Shown here piece after piece: positions 42,100-52,524 of a DNA stretch of 64,000 bases. Under the pieces are notes generated by a model. That model saw only the letters and a list, made by a program, of their open reading frames with translations, did no database searches and had not been told where the DNA came from. The DNA is from Chondrus crispus (lineage: Eukaryota > Rhodophyta > Florideophyceae > Gigartinales > Gigartinaceae): assembly GCF_000350225.1 (NCBI RefSeq), contig NW_005178519.1, forward strand, positions 1-64,000, written 5' to 3'. Position numbers and translations under genes: made by a program. Position 1 is the first letter of the stretch; every line of letters starts with the position of its first letter.

Positions 42100-43260
42100 T
42101 GTGACGGTCTCCTATCCCGAACGGAGACCATGCGTCGGCCGCGGAGACGCGGCCGTACAGTAGTCACCTTCCTCGAGTCCTCAAACCTGCATGCACACCC
42201 GCAGCGGCGGTCATCTCCCGACCCGCGCGGAGGAGTTCAGCGCTCCAGCGGTTCGCAGTTCCATCCGCGGTACGCCACCGTTCGGATTGGGCGGCTTCAG
42301 CCTGCGCCGGGTCATCGAACCACCGGCGCAAAGAAGCGTTTTTCCAGGACCCCCCCGGAGGGCTGGCCATTTTTCCAAGAATTCCCCTTCGATTTCCTCC
42401 AAAACCCCACGGGTACGCCCCCGCCAGCCCCGCACCGGTACGTCTCAGACCTTTCCCGGTGCGTGCGGTACTTCTGTCGGCCAAAACAGAGAGCGAAAAC
42501 CGTACGGTAGTCCCTTTCCCAAACGGTTCCTATTTGGAAACTAATAGACACTGTAAAAAACAGTCAGAAACGCCATAAACACGTTTCTGTTTCCAAATAG
42601 TCCCAGGTCGGCGACGACCTCAGGAGTCTGGAACCGTTCTCGGATATGGGCTACGATTTTATTCGCCCTTCTAGAGGGGAAATCGTAGCCCTTCTTCCCG
42701 TACAGTGTTCTTTTGAAGAACCGGGCGGGAACTCTGGTTTACAAGTACAGCGGACGGACCCGCTGTACCTTCAACCGTCCGGGTAGGCTTGCCGTTGCGG
42801 TGGGGCGTCTTCCCCCGGCGCCGAGCATCATCAAACCGGCGCCAAAGGAGGGATTTTCCCCCACCCCCCCGGAGGGCTGGCCGTTTTTCCAAAAACGGCG
42901 CTCTTTCACCCGCGAGACAGCGGGGTGTGTGACCGCCAGCCTGTCCGTGCTGTCAGTGGGGAGCTCGCAGCGGCGGTACGCTCTGCCGTTTGTCCAAAAC
43001 CGGTCGGTAAGTCCTGCCATTGTCACTTTCCGCGGAGGCCCCGATTTGGAAACGAAAGGGAACTGTAAAAAAACGAGCAGAAACAGCGGTTTTACAGTTC
43101 CGGTTTCCAAATCCGCTTGGGCCTTCCCAAAGTCGGATTTTCCGTCTTGGGACCTCCGGACGCGGGCGAACCCGGGGAATGCAATGCCGTTAACGGGAGG
43201 GGGCTACGATATTTTCCCATCCTTCTAGGAGGAAAAACGTAGCCCCCTTTTGGGCTTAAT
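42100..43260. repeat. Hairpin-rich tandem duplication replacing the aORF in A1
   Basis: Two copies of a roughly 515-550-bp unit (about 42260-42700 and 42780-43250). Shared blocks are ACCGGCGC(C)AAAG, CCCCCCGGAGGGCTGGCC followed by TTTTTCCAA, paired arms ATTTGGAAAC / GTTTCCAAAT around CTGTAAAAAAC, and a closing hairpin GGGCTACGAT / ATCGTAGCCC (42648-42692 and 43198-43243). Other small hairpins (GGTCTCC / GGAGACC at about 42107-42130) occur nearby. No long ORF is present, although A0 has an 830-codon antisense ORF at this place. Confidence 0.7.
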
Positions 43261-44079
43261 TAAAAGCCGGCGACCGGAGTCGCCTCCTTGCCGTCCAGGG
43301 CCCTCCGCCCCGGGTTAATCCGGCGCAAGGCAGCGGTAGCGCGCGGTTGCCCACGCGCTCTTGCGGTGGCGTGTTACCGCGACGGGTGCGGCCTGTGGCC
43401 TACCCCCGGGGTCGCCCGTCGGAGTGAGATCTTCCCGACCGCCTGGTCGGGGGTACCGCTGCGGGTTTCCCTCCGCGCTTCCATGTCGGGTTGACGCGTA
43501 CCGCGGCCCGACGGGCGGGCGACCGCACTATCGTCGTGACGGGTCATTGCGGGGGCGAGTTCCCGTTCCCCCCGCAACACCCGGTGCGCGTCCCCATTAC
43601 CGGCTTGGGGCGGAACCGGCCTTTTCCTTGGTAATTTCCGCCTGCTTTTTCCTTGCGGCGGGTGGTTTCTCAGCGGTTTGACGAGCTCCGATTGGGTACC
43701 CCCCGAGGATCGGAGGCGTCTTGAACCGCCGCCGTGGTCTAGCGGCCACACGTGCCGGGCGGTGTATGCCGCTCGCGCAACTCGTGGTCCACAGTGCCCT
43801 GGAGCCCCGGCGAGGTCGTGCCCATACAGTATTTATGCGGCTGGGTTCCGTCTCTCGGCGACGGGTATGCACCGGGGCGCCAAGCCGTTTGACCACCGCC
43901 GCGTCAGGTCGTCCTGCCGGCGGGTCAGCTTCCCCCCCCGCGCCGGTCCATCCGGTACGGCTCGGGCGGTGGCACGCAGGGGATCCGCGTGCGCCGTAAA
44001 CGGGTGGTGGCCGCCTGGAGGAGACCCTCGGCGGAGTCGCCCCCCATCCGCGCCGGGTATTCCGGTGCGGGGTTTGGGG
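43261..44079. other. Internal non-coding DNA of A1
   Basis: GC-rich. Part of it (about 43680-43830) is closely similar to 2640-2790 in A0. Open + strand frames here are not supported as genes. Confidence 0.45.
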
Positions 44080-44460
44080 TGGCGCACGCGGGGTTCCGCG
44101 TGCGTCGGTGGCGACCTCGCCCGCTCCTGCGCGGGGTCCTCCGGCGCGGGGTTTGCAGTGACGCGCGCGGGGTTTCGCGTGCGTCCATGGCGATTGGCCG
44201 CCTCCTGCGCCGGGTCTTCCGGCGTGGGGTTTGCGGTGACGCGCGCGGGGTTCCGCGTGCGTCGGTGGCGACCTCGCCCCCTCCTGCGCCGGGTTTTCCG
44301 GCGCGGGGTGGGCGGCGACCTGGCCCCCTCCTGCGCCGGGTCTTCCGGCGCGGGGTGGGCGGTGACGCACGCGGGGTTCCGCGTGCGTCTGTGGCGACCT
44401 CGCCCCCCCTTGCGTCGGGTCTTCCGGCGCGCGGTTTGCGGTGGCGATTGGCCGCCGCGC
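44080..44460 (-). repeat. 79-bp minisatellite, longer array in A1
   Basis: About five copies of the unit also seen at 2333-2560, in the orientation expected for the - strand element. Individual copies differ by small deletions (for example the joined copies near 44300-44345). The copy number distinguishes A1 from A0. Confidence 0.75.
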
Positions 44461-44515
44461 GGGGGAGGTCCTCCGCGGGATCGTCCCGCCCCGCGCTGGG
44501 TTGCCCAGTGCGGTG

Positions 44516-47500
44516 TTAGCGGTGGCGTGCTGCCGCCTGCGTGCGCCAGAAGCGGTCTATGAAGCCCTGGGGGAGTCCCTCCGCGGGTTCCCAGGTATCG
44601 TCCGCTGGGGCGTAGCCATACCAGCGGACCTTGTACTGGGTTCCTGTGCGGTTCTCCCGGTGACCGACCAGATGGTCGATCACATACTCCGCGGCGGGTT
44701 CGGGTTCTCCGCCCGCCGCGGGCTGGGTCGCGGCGGCCGCAGTGACGTCGCGGGGTCCCCGCGGCATCCGGGTTATCCGGTCGATGCTCACGCGGTTTGA
44801 GACCCCGTCTTGATCGACGACCACGGTGGTCTCCGTAGCGGATCGGACCCGAAACGGGCCTTCCGTTTTCGGTAAAAGCTTGACGGAGGGTCCCCCGTCA
44901 TTGCTTGGCAGGTCTCCCCGTTCGGTACTCGTCAATGGCCGAGGTGGGCGGTCGACATAGACCAGGTCTCCCACCTCGATGACCGGACGGAAACGCACCT
45001 TCTTATCGAAGTCGGCCTTGTATCGCCTTTGCGCCGCGGTTAGTTTCACCCGTGTGCGCTCAAGGGCTTCGCGGAGTTTACGCAGCGTCGCGCGCTTGTA
45101 CTGTACCGGGGTCCTCGGATCTTCCGTGTTGGAGACCGCATCCTGCGGTACAGTACCACGTAGGGCCAAACCGGACGGTGGTCGCGTCAGCACCAGGTCG
45201 AACGGGGTTGTCTCCGTCGACCGGTGGACATGCGTGTTATACGCGAAGGTCAGGGGCTGGATGTATTCGTCCCAGTCCCTCTGATGCTCCGCGACATAAT
45301 GTCGGAGGCGCTGTACCAGAGTACGGTTGAACCGTTCGGTTTGCCCATTTGTCTGGGGGTGATAGGCGGTAGTCAGGTAGTGCCTCACCCCCAGCAAGGC
45401 GCACACCGCGTCGAAGAACTTGGCGGCAAATTGTGGTCCGTTATCGGTTAGCACGAAACGAGGTGCGCCGTATACGTAGACCCAATTGTCCAGGAACGCG
45501 TTTGCCACGACCGACGCGGTGGTTGTCCGTAACGGGATGCTGCGCCTCAGCTTCGTAAACCGGTCGGTCATGACGAGCACGTGGCGATTCCCGTGCGCCG
45601 TCTTCGGTAAAAGACCCAGCAGGTCCATGGCGACGAAATCCAGCGGTCCTGCCGCTGGGAAGAGCTTGAGATCCTTCTGGTGCCTCACCAGGGTTCCCCG
45701 GGTGACAGCGCATGACGCGCAATTCCGTACGGTACTGAAGGCGTCGTTGGCCATATGAGGCCAATAATATTCCCGCCGGAGGGTATAGTACATCGTCGTA
45801 CCGCCCGGGTGTCCGGCTAGGCGGGGATGATGGGCGAGGTACAATATCTTCGCCCGGAGCCGCTTCGGTACAACCCGCTGCAGGGTCCCATCGAGGGGGG
45901 ACTTGCGGACGACGAACCCGTATCGGTCAACGTCGTACCGCGAGTCCGGGTTCCCCACAGTCTCGGCGGCCGCCCTACAGAAGGGGTCCTCGGCCTGTTC
46001 CCGAAGGAACTCTTCCACCGTTACGGATGAGACGTCGCGTTCTTCGGGTATAACCGCGAACGCGTGCTCAGCTCTCCCCGGGTCGACGGGGGTCTCCCAG
46101 TGTACGGTACCTTGGCGGGGGTTATGCTCCTCCTCTCGCCATTGTACCGCGAAACACGGGACCTCGTCGTCAACCGGTTCGGGGGTTGCGCCGTCAACTC
46201 GGAGGCGTGATACACCACCCGCGAGTTGGTGCTTAATACCCGGCCGGTACTGTACGTCGTAGTCGTACTCGGCTAGGCGGAGACGCCAGCGCTCTAGCGG
46301 GCCGGAGCTATTCGCCAGGTTGAGAACTCAGCGGAGGGCCTCATGATCCGTACGGAGGTCGAACGTATTCCCATACAGGTATGGTCGAAGCGTGAGAATA
46401 CTCCATACGACGGCGAGGCATTCCTTCTCGGTAGTGGTGTAGTTCCTCTCCGCGTCCGTGAGAGCGCGGCTCCAATAACCGATCGGTAGGCGGTCGCCGT
46501 CCGGCTGCTCCTGTAGTAGGGCACAGCCGACCTGGTACGCGCAAGCGTCCGTGTCCAGGGTGTATTTCTTTCCGTAACGGGGTAGAGCGAGGATCGGTGG
46601 GGACACGAGGCGCTTCTTGAGTTCCACGAACGCCTCGTATTCCTCATCGGTAAGAACCTCAAACTCGAAGGGTTGATTTTTCCCCGTCTTCCGGTTTAGC
46701 GGAGCGGCTATTTTTGCGAAGCCCACGAACCGACGGTACACGTTGCACATTCCTAAGAATGACCGCAATTCCGTTTGGTTCTCGGGAGGTCGAGCGCGCT
46801 CGATGGCGACCACGTTGCGGCGCTCGACCTCCAACCTACCTGGTCGAATCACGTGTCCCAGGTAGGTGACCGAGGTGTCAAAGAAGGCGCACTTCGACAG
46901 CTTCAGCGACACGCCCGCGTCCCGCAGTAGGCGTAGAACCTCGCGGACGTGCGTGAAGTGTTCCGTTACGGTCTTGGAGTAGATGATAACATCATCCAAG
47001 TAGACCAGTGCGGTTTCCCATTTTACCCGCGACAGTATAATGTCGACGGCCCGCTGGAAGGTAGCGGGGGCGTTCTTCAACCCGAACGGCATGCGGAGGA
47101 ATCGGTACAACCCGCAGTGCGACGCGAACGTCGTCTTGTCGCGGTCCTCCTCGGCGATTTCTACTTGCCAATACCCGCTGTTGCAATCCAGCGTGGTAAA
47201 GACAGTAGCGTCGCCGAGGGAATCGATGCACTCGTCCATCCTCGGCAACGGATAGGAATCCCGAACGGTGACTGCGTTGAGCTTTCTGTAGTCGACACAG
47301 AACCGCATGGTACCATCCTTTTTAGGGACAAATACCACGGGGCTTGCCCATTCGGCCGTGGCGGGTTCGATTACCCCTGCCCGGAGCATGCGGTCGATCT
47401 CCGTTTTCTCTTTTTCCCGTGCGGTTGGTCCGGCGCGGTAAGGCGCCTGGTAAATCGGGCGAGCACCGGGCTTGAGCTCAATCCGGTGCTTCGTGGCCCC

Positions 47501-48754
47501 GATTTTTCCCAGCCGGCCGGTCCACATGTCCTTGAATTCGGACAGTACCTCGAGGATCTCCGAGCGTACCTCCTCGTCCTCGGCACCGATGTGGACGTCC
47601 TCCTGCCAGGCGTTGGGGTCCTCCTCAGGGGCGGCGGTGTCTTCGGGTTTATCCGTTCCAACCGCCCCGGGGTGCGCCTTGGGCGGCGTGTCTTGTTCAG
47701 CGCCGCCCTTGTCCGTACGGTTGTCAGCGGCTTCTTCCGCGCCCTCCTTTGCGGTTGAGAGGTTGGAATTAAATATCCCTCCCCCTTCCTTAGCTTCGGC
47801 CGCTTCCGCGGCCGAGTCGCCAAGGGTCAGGATGTGAGTGGGCGACGGAAGAGCCAGTCCGACCACGGTATGCTTCGGGATGTGAACCGAGCGGTGCCCA
47901 AAATTGCTGAGCATTACCGAGAACGGTTTTTCGGGGGCAACATCCATGACCCCCTGTGCCATGAGGGTCAAATTCCTGTGCGCGGTTTTTGGGGAGTTCT
48001 GTAAAAAACACAGCCCCCCCACCGGCGTGGCGACCCTCACCATGGCCTGCGTCATCGGGGGAATTGTCACCCCTCTGACGAGGCGGATCTTCCGTGACGG
48101 TGTGTTGGCGGGGAACGCCACCTGCTTCCGTTCGGGTTTATCCGACGGCGGTAGTTGTTGTGCGGTGCTCCTCGAGGCCATCTTGCGGTCGTGCCTCGAG
48201 GGGGTTGTTCCGACTAACGCCACGGGTGGCGCGTCGTGGAACACGACCTTCTGTTGCGGTGGGAGGATCGCCTTGACGTGGCGATCCAGGAAGGTCGTAC
48301 CGAGGATACAGTCCACGGCGAGGCTCGTGACTACCAGGAACGGGACGCGCGCCACAAACTCACCGATTCGGACGAGCAGGGGGATTTCCCCTAGTGCCTT
48401 CATCGCGCGGTTTGACGCGTCGATGAGCGCTGGGCTCCGAACCGGTTTTATCGATGATCGCCACGACTCGGCGACACACCGTAAATGGATGAGGTTCGGG
48501 CCGGCTCCTGAGTCAAGCACTGGCGTGATGGCGACCATCAACGCCTGCTTCTGACCAACCGTCGCGGAGATCTTGTAATTCTGCTTCTTGAAGAAGCAGA
48601 TGGCCTGGACTTCCGTTCGGTTACCCGGCTGCGCTTCCACTGGCGCAGCCGGATCGGGGGTGCCTAAGCTTCTGAGGCTGGGCACGGGGAGAGACGTCGT
48701 CGCCTCTACGCGTCCTCCCCGGCTTCCCCCGTCAGCAGCAAGTCCTCGCGGGTT
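44516..48754 (-). pseudogene. pol: pol of the composite family A element, one in-frame TGA
   Basis: The pol frame opens at 48754, overlaps the end of gag by about 49 bases in the -1 frame, and runs to TAA at 44516. There is one interruption, TGA at 46328-46330, where A0 has TGG (Trp, in ALRWVLN). Domains: protease VLDSGAGPNLI about 53 residues after 48685; reverse transcriptase with YLDD near 46995; RNase H spanning the stop; integrase with HHPRLAGHPG, CASC and DDE boxes; and chromodomain WYGYAPADDTWEP. A 3-bp deletion relative to A0 lies near 46727 (FVGFAKI against FVKGFAKI). No ATG opens the frame, so expression as a Gag-Pol fusion by -1 frameshift is likely. Confidence 0.92.
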
Positions 48755-51168
48755 TCATCCGCGGCTCGCGCCACGGGGTCCTCGGTGTGGTCGAGGTGCT
48801 GTTCCTCGACCACGTTGACGCCCGCGGGGGCCGTTTGACGCTGGTTTCGCCAAGCGGACGGCCCCTGGCGGTTGAACGGGGATCCCGGGCGGAGGCCTTG
48901 CCGGATGCGTAGCTTCTGGTAGTTGGCCTCTCGTGCCTCCAGAAGCTTGGCCCGCAGGCCCGCATCGGCAACGACGGGGCACCCCTCTTGTCGGTGCGTG
49001 GTGTCCAGGCAGAACCGGCACGGTGGCGGTCCGGGAAATCTCCCGCCGGAGAACCGGACGCGTGGATCCTGCCCTTGCCTCCCGTACGGTCCTGTGCGCA
49101 CGTCGCCAGGGTTGGCGGGCGGAACCGGGGCGCCCGCCGTCGAGGCTGCCGGTGACGGATAGTAACTCGTCGGTGGCGAGCTCATCGAGGTCGGCGTGGC
49201 GGTTTGGTCCGTCACGGCCAGGATTGCTTCTTCAGCAAATCCCCCGGCCGTCGGGATGTCGGATGCCGACTCAACCGACAGTACGGGCCTCGTCCTTGCG
49301 GTGCGGTCAAATCTTCTAGCCGCTCCGGACGGCTCTCGGTGCGCCATGGCGGACATCCCTTGTCGACGGGAAGCCCGATTGGTTTCCCCGATCGCTTGCG
49401 CGTATCGAGCCACGGATTGGTAATCCACATCCGGGTGCGTGGCGAGGTAATTACGGACCTGCGCGCACGTGGCGGGAAGTAACCCCTCGACGAATAGGGA
49501 CTTCAACCGCCGGTCGGAGAATACCGTACCGCATCGGAGGGCCTTGTCCCAGAGGTGGTTACTGTAGGCCTCCTCCGTCATGTTTGAACTCTGACGGAAG
49601 GAGGTCACGTCCCCAACCGCTTCGGAAATTACCTCGTCGGTAGCATAGGTGCGCAACAGAAAGTTGACCACCTGGGGGTATGTCCGGAGCAGCTCGCGCC
49701 GCTCCACGTCAACCGCCATGGTATTTCCATTGAGGCGGGACTGGAGTAGGGCGTGAGCCTGACCGGTGAGGTAGAATTGGAAGCACCACACGGCGGCTCC
49801 CTCGGTGATCCCGTTGTGGTCGCACGCCATCTTGAGGCGTGCGAGGAATCCCAATACCGCAATCGGATCTTGACCGCTGAACGTGTGGGACCTCATCTGC
49901 ACGTCCAGTTTTTTCCGGTAACGGTTAATGTGCCGCGCTACTGTGGAGTCGTAGCGCGAGCTACGCCGTTCCAGGCGGTAGGTCTTGTAGTTGACGGCCT
50001 TGGTAAACAGGTCATTGAGGGGCCTGATTACCGTGGGCCGTCGCTCGTCGCTCGTCGGGGCAGCCCGGCGGCGTCTGCTCGAGCGACGAAGCCCCTCATC
50101 CGACTCGGTGTGGTAGTCTTCCGAGTCGGACGGGTCGTGCCGGTGCTGGTCTGGGCTTCTATCGCGGCGTGCCCTGTGGCCCCGCCTGCGAGAGTCTTCC
50201 GAACCGGATGGGTCATCATCGGAGGGGTATCCTCCCCCTCCGGCATCGCGGTATCGCCCGTGGCGTACCTCGCGGTTATCGCGGTATCGCCAGCGGCGTT
50301 CCTCGCGGTCTTCATCCATCCTGTGACGGGGGTCTTCTGCCTCGGAATACCGGGTGTATTCCGCTTCGGTCCTGTGCGTGCCGGGTGCACGTCTTCTGCT
50401 CAACCGGTACGGGTCCCGATTCTCTGTCTCGGGGAGCCCCAGGCGGTTGTCTGTCCCGCGGGGGCCGCCCGTACCGGCGAGTATGGGGAGGACATGTTCT
50501 GTGGTCCTCCCTGTAGCACCGTGAACGGTTGGGAGATAGATGGCTCTGCCCTCCGGGTGAGGGTCCATCCTATCAATCCCGGGTACGGCGCCGATCGGAT
50601 CAGCGATATTAAAGCTTGAGCCCGGAACGGTTTCACGGCGCGGCGCCGGCGGCGGTACCGCGCCTCCCGTTTCGGTAAATGTCGTGGCCAGACGGATGGC
50701 CACGGCGGAGCTAATAGCTCCCTTTAGAGCCAATGCGGTCGGAGATTCGTCCTCCTCCGCGGCGAGCGCTGCCACCACCTCGTCGCGTACGAGGGGGGCG
50801 ATCTTCTCGTCCAGCAGGGCGCGGAGCGCGGTGTCCGCATGCTCCGCCACCAGTCTTGGTGCCGTTCGGTCGAGGCAAACCTGGACGACCTGAGGTAGTT
50901 CCTCAGCGAGGAAATCCTCCATCCAGGTTTGTAATCGCGGGAGTAACGCGTCGTACAGTACTTGTACGCGGTTCCCCCCACCAGCCGGTAGCCCGGCGGT
51001 GGTGTCCGAAACGGAAGGGGTCTTCTGGCCCCTGGTAGACGGCGGGCGTAGCAGGGCTTCCGGATTGTCGATCCGGGTCGCTGTGCGCCTCTGCCACTGC
51101 GGGTACTTGCTCGCCCGGAGGCGGTATCTTCTCCGGCGGAATCCGCACGGTTCATCGTCGATGATCAC
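48706..51168 (-). CDS. gag: gag of the family A element, with CCHC zinc knuckle
   Basis: About 820 codons ending in TAG. The start is unclear: the frame is open to a TGA near 51240 but has no ATG upstream of a Met about 80 codons in; the coordinates use a GTG. The N-terminal third is charged and partly helical. The middle is extremely Arg/Asp/Ser-rich (DREERRWRYRD-like, about residues 290-390). A capsid-like helical region follows (FLARLKMACDHNGITEGAAVW, then KALRCGTVFSDRRLKSLFVEGLLP). A CX2CX4HX4C zinc knuckle (CRFCLDTTHRQEGC) lies near 49010. Gag packages the element RNA. The frame is intact. The last 49 bases overlap pol in the -1 frame, with a run of five G near 48725 as a candidate slip site. 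Confidence 0.9.
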   Translation of the reverse strand: MIIDDEPCGFRRRRYRLRASKYPQWQRRTATRIDNPEALLRPPSTRGQKTPSVSDTTAGLPAGGGNRVQVLYDALLPRLQTWMEDFLAEELPQVVQVCLDRTAPRLVAEHADTALRALLDEKIAPLVRDEVVAALAAEEDESPTALALKGAISSAVAIRLATTFTETGGAVPPPAPRRETVPGSSFNIADPIGAVPGIDRMDPHPEGRAIYLPTVHGATGRTTEHVLPILAGTGGPRGTDNRLGLPETENRDPYRLSRRRAPGTHRTEAEYTRYSEAEDPRHRMDEDREERRWRYRDNREVRHGRYRDAGGGGYPSDDDPSGSEDSRRRGHRARRDRSPDQHRHDPSDSEDYHTESDEGLRRSSRRRRAAPTSDERRPTVIRPLNDLFTKAVNYKTYRLERRSSRYDSTVARHINRYRKKLDVQMRSHTFSGQDPIAVLGFLARLKMACDHNGITEGAAVWCFQFYLTGQAHALLQSRLNGNTMAVDVERRELLRTYPQVVNFLLRTYATDEVISEAVGDVTSFRQSSNMTEEAYSNHLWDKALRCGTVFSDRRLKSLFVEGLLPATCAQVRNYLATHPDVDYQSVARYAQAIGETNRASRRQGMSAMAHREPSGAARRFDRTARTRPVLSVESASDIPTAGGFAEEAILAVTDQTATPTSMSSPPTSYYPSPAASTAGAPVPPANPGDVRTGPYGRQGQDPRVRFSGGRFPGPPPCRFCLDTTHRQEGCPVVADAGLRAKLLEAREANYQKLRIRQGLRPGSPFNRQGPSAWRNQRQTAPAGVNVVEEQHLDHTEDPVARAADETREDLLLTGEAGEDA

Positions 51169-51261
51169 TGGCGATCGACGCGGTGATTTTCGACCTCTTT
51201 CAATACGATCGGTAGTTGCTCGCGCTGGCGATCCAGTGCGGGCTCAATCTCTGTAGTTATG

Positions 51262-51279
51262 CCCTCCACAAGAGTACCA
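51262..51279 (-). other. Primer-binding site of family A
   Basis: The - strand has TGGTACTCTTGTGGAGGG three bases after the 5' LTR. TGG complements a tRNA CCA end. I do not name the tRNA. Confidence 0.6.
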
Positions 51280-51282
51280 AAA

Positions 51283-51874
51283 TGTGGTATAACTACCTTC
51301 GTCCCGACCACTCGGAACGAGGGGGGTTAGAGGTAAGGGAGCGCGCGACGCTGGGTAACCCACGCGAGCGCGAACCGTACGGAAGGACTCGAAAAGAGGG
51401 AAGGCTCACGTGGCCGGTGACGCGCAGCCGGTCGGTGGTGTCAGATCCGGACGGCCGGTCACGGGTTAGAAGCCTGAGACTTAGAGGTAAAACCGGACGG
51501 AGTTAGCAAAAAGCCGTAAAGGGAAGGGAGGCGAGTCTGCCCCCGTTTACTGGAACGGGGCAGATGCCCCTGGTCTTAACCCCTCAGTGGGACGCCAGGA
51601 CACCTGTCCCGCTACAGTAGCTGTTACATACTGTATACCAGCTACTGTACTAAATTGGCTAATTTGTGCCATTAACCACTAATTGCTAATTACTTACCGG
51701 ATGGTCGCACACGTGTGCCCGTGGCCACGGCCGGCGCCAACGGTTGTGTCACGTGTACGCCGTGGAGGTACTACTGTGCTCGCAGCGGGCGCGTGCACGA
51801 TTACTACAGTAGTAACCGCCCGTCTCGGGGGTTCTCATCTCCCACCGGGGGTCGCGGTGTGGAGTTGTACCACA
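51283..51874 (-). repeat. 5' LTR of family A, A0 type (592 bp)
   Basis: In the + direction it begins TGTGGTATAACTACC and ends GGAGTTGTACCACA. It is nearly identical to the inverted LTR at 5869-6460 and has the same length. Its outer flank ATAAC (51875-51879) matches GTTAT (6461-6465) as reverse complement. It is much less like the LTR at 41466-42041 of its own present element. Confidence 0.92.
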
Positions 51875-52524
51875 ATAACCCCCCCCCTGGGGCTTTATTT
51901 TAGATTGGATCAACTCAGAACCGGATTGGTTACTGTAGGGCTCGATGCTCTACAGTACCACCACGTGTATCCCCGAGTACAGGGGGCGCACGTGTACACG
52001 TGTACGCGCGGGACCGAAGAACGCCCACACACGTGTACTGTCAGCCCCGATGGCTGACAGTATTACAGTGTCGACCGATCGCTACAGTACATCGGCACTG
52101 TACTATTATGATAGGTTATTATGTACATTAAATATGGAGCGGACCGGCGGCGGTGGAGGAGGACAAGGACGGACTTGTCACCCACCGACCGTCAAGGGCC
52201 GACTTCCCGCTTATTCTAAGGTAGCGTTCGCTAACTACCTTAGAGCGGCACCGAGCGCGGGTTGAGGACGCGCGCGGTACGCCCACGAGTCGGCTCCGCC
52301 TCCGCCCGTCGGTACTGGATCGTTACCCAGTACCGCGCCGGGGCGTCGAGGCGTCGAACCGCTCGCGCGTACCGGCGTCCTCCCCGTTCCCGCTCTACCA
52401 CGCTACCCGGGCCCGCTGCCCGGTGCCGTTAGCTGATGTCCCGCTTCACCCCCGTCTTCCCGATCGGACGGGGTCTCGGTCGAACTGTGCATACACCCCT
52501 ATCGCTGGGGGTGTTTATGCTACA
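51875..52524 (+). repeat. Remainder of the B 3' LTR
   Basis: Starts ATAACCCCCCC, lacking only the TGTAGT that begins the LTR (found at 6466-6471), and ends GTTTATGCTACA. About eleven differences from 20093-20746 by eye. It is followed by AGAAA at 52525-52529, the target duplication of B. With 6461-6471 it gives a full-length LTR of about 656 bp. Confidence 0.92.

Larger units (their letters stand above)
41466..51874 (-). mobile_element. Composite family A gypsy element with unlike LTRs
   Basis: On the - strand: 5' LTR (51874-51283), primer-binding site, gag, pol with one stop, minisatellite, hairpin-rich block, polypurine tract, 3' LTR (42041-41466). The two LTRs agree over their first roughly 410 bp (+ direction), with many differences, and not at all after that. 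The flanks are TATGT (left) and ATAAC (right), so there is no target duplication. It therefore appears to be a recombinant of two elements: its 5' side belongs with A0 (1-6460) and its 3' side with a different insertion, called A1. Confidence 0.85.
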
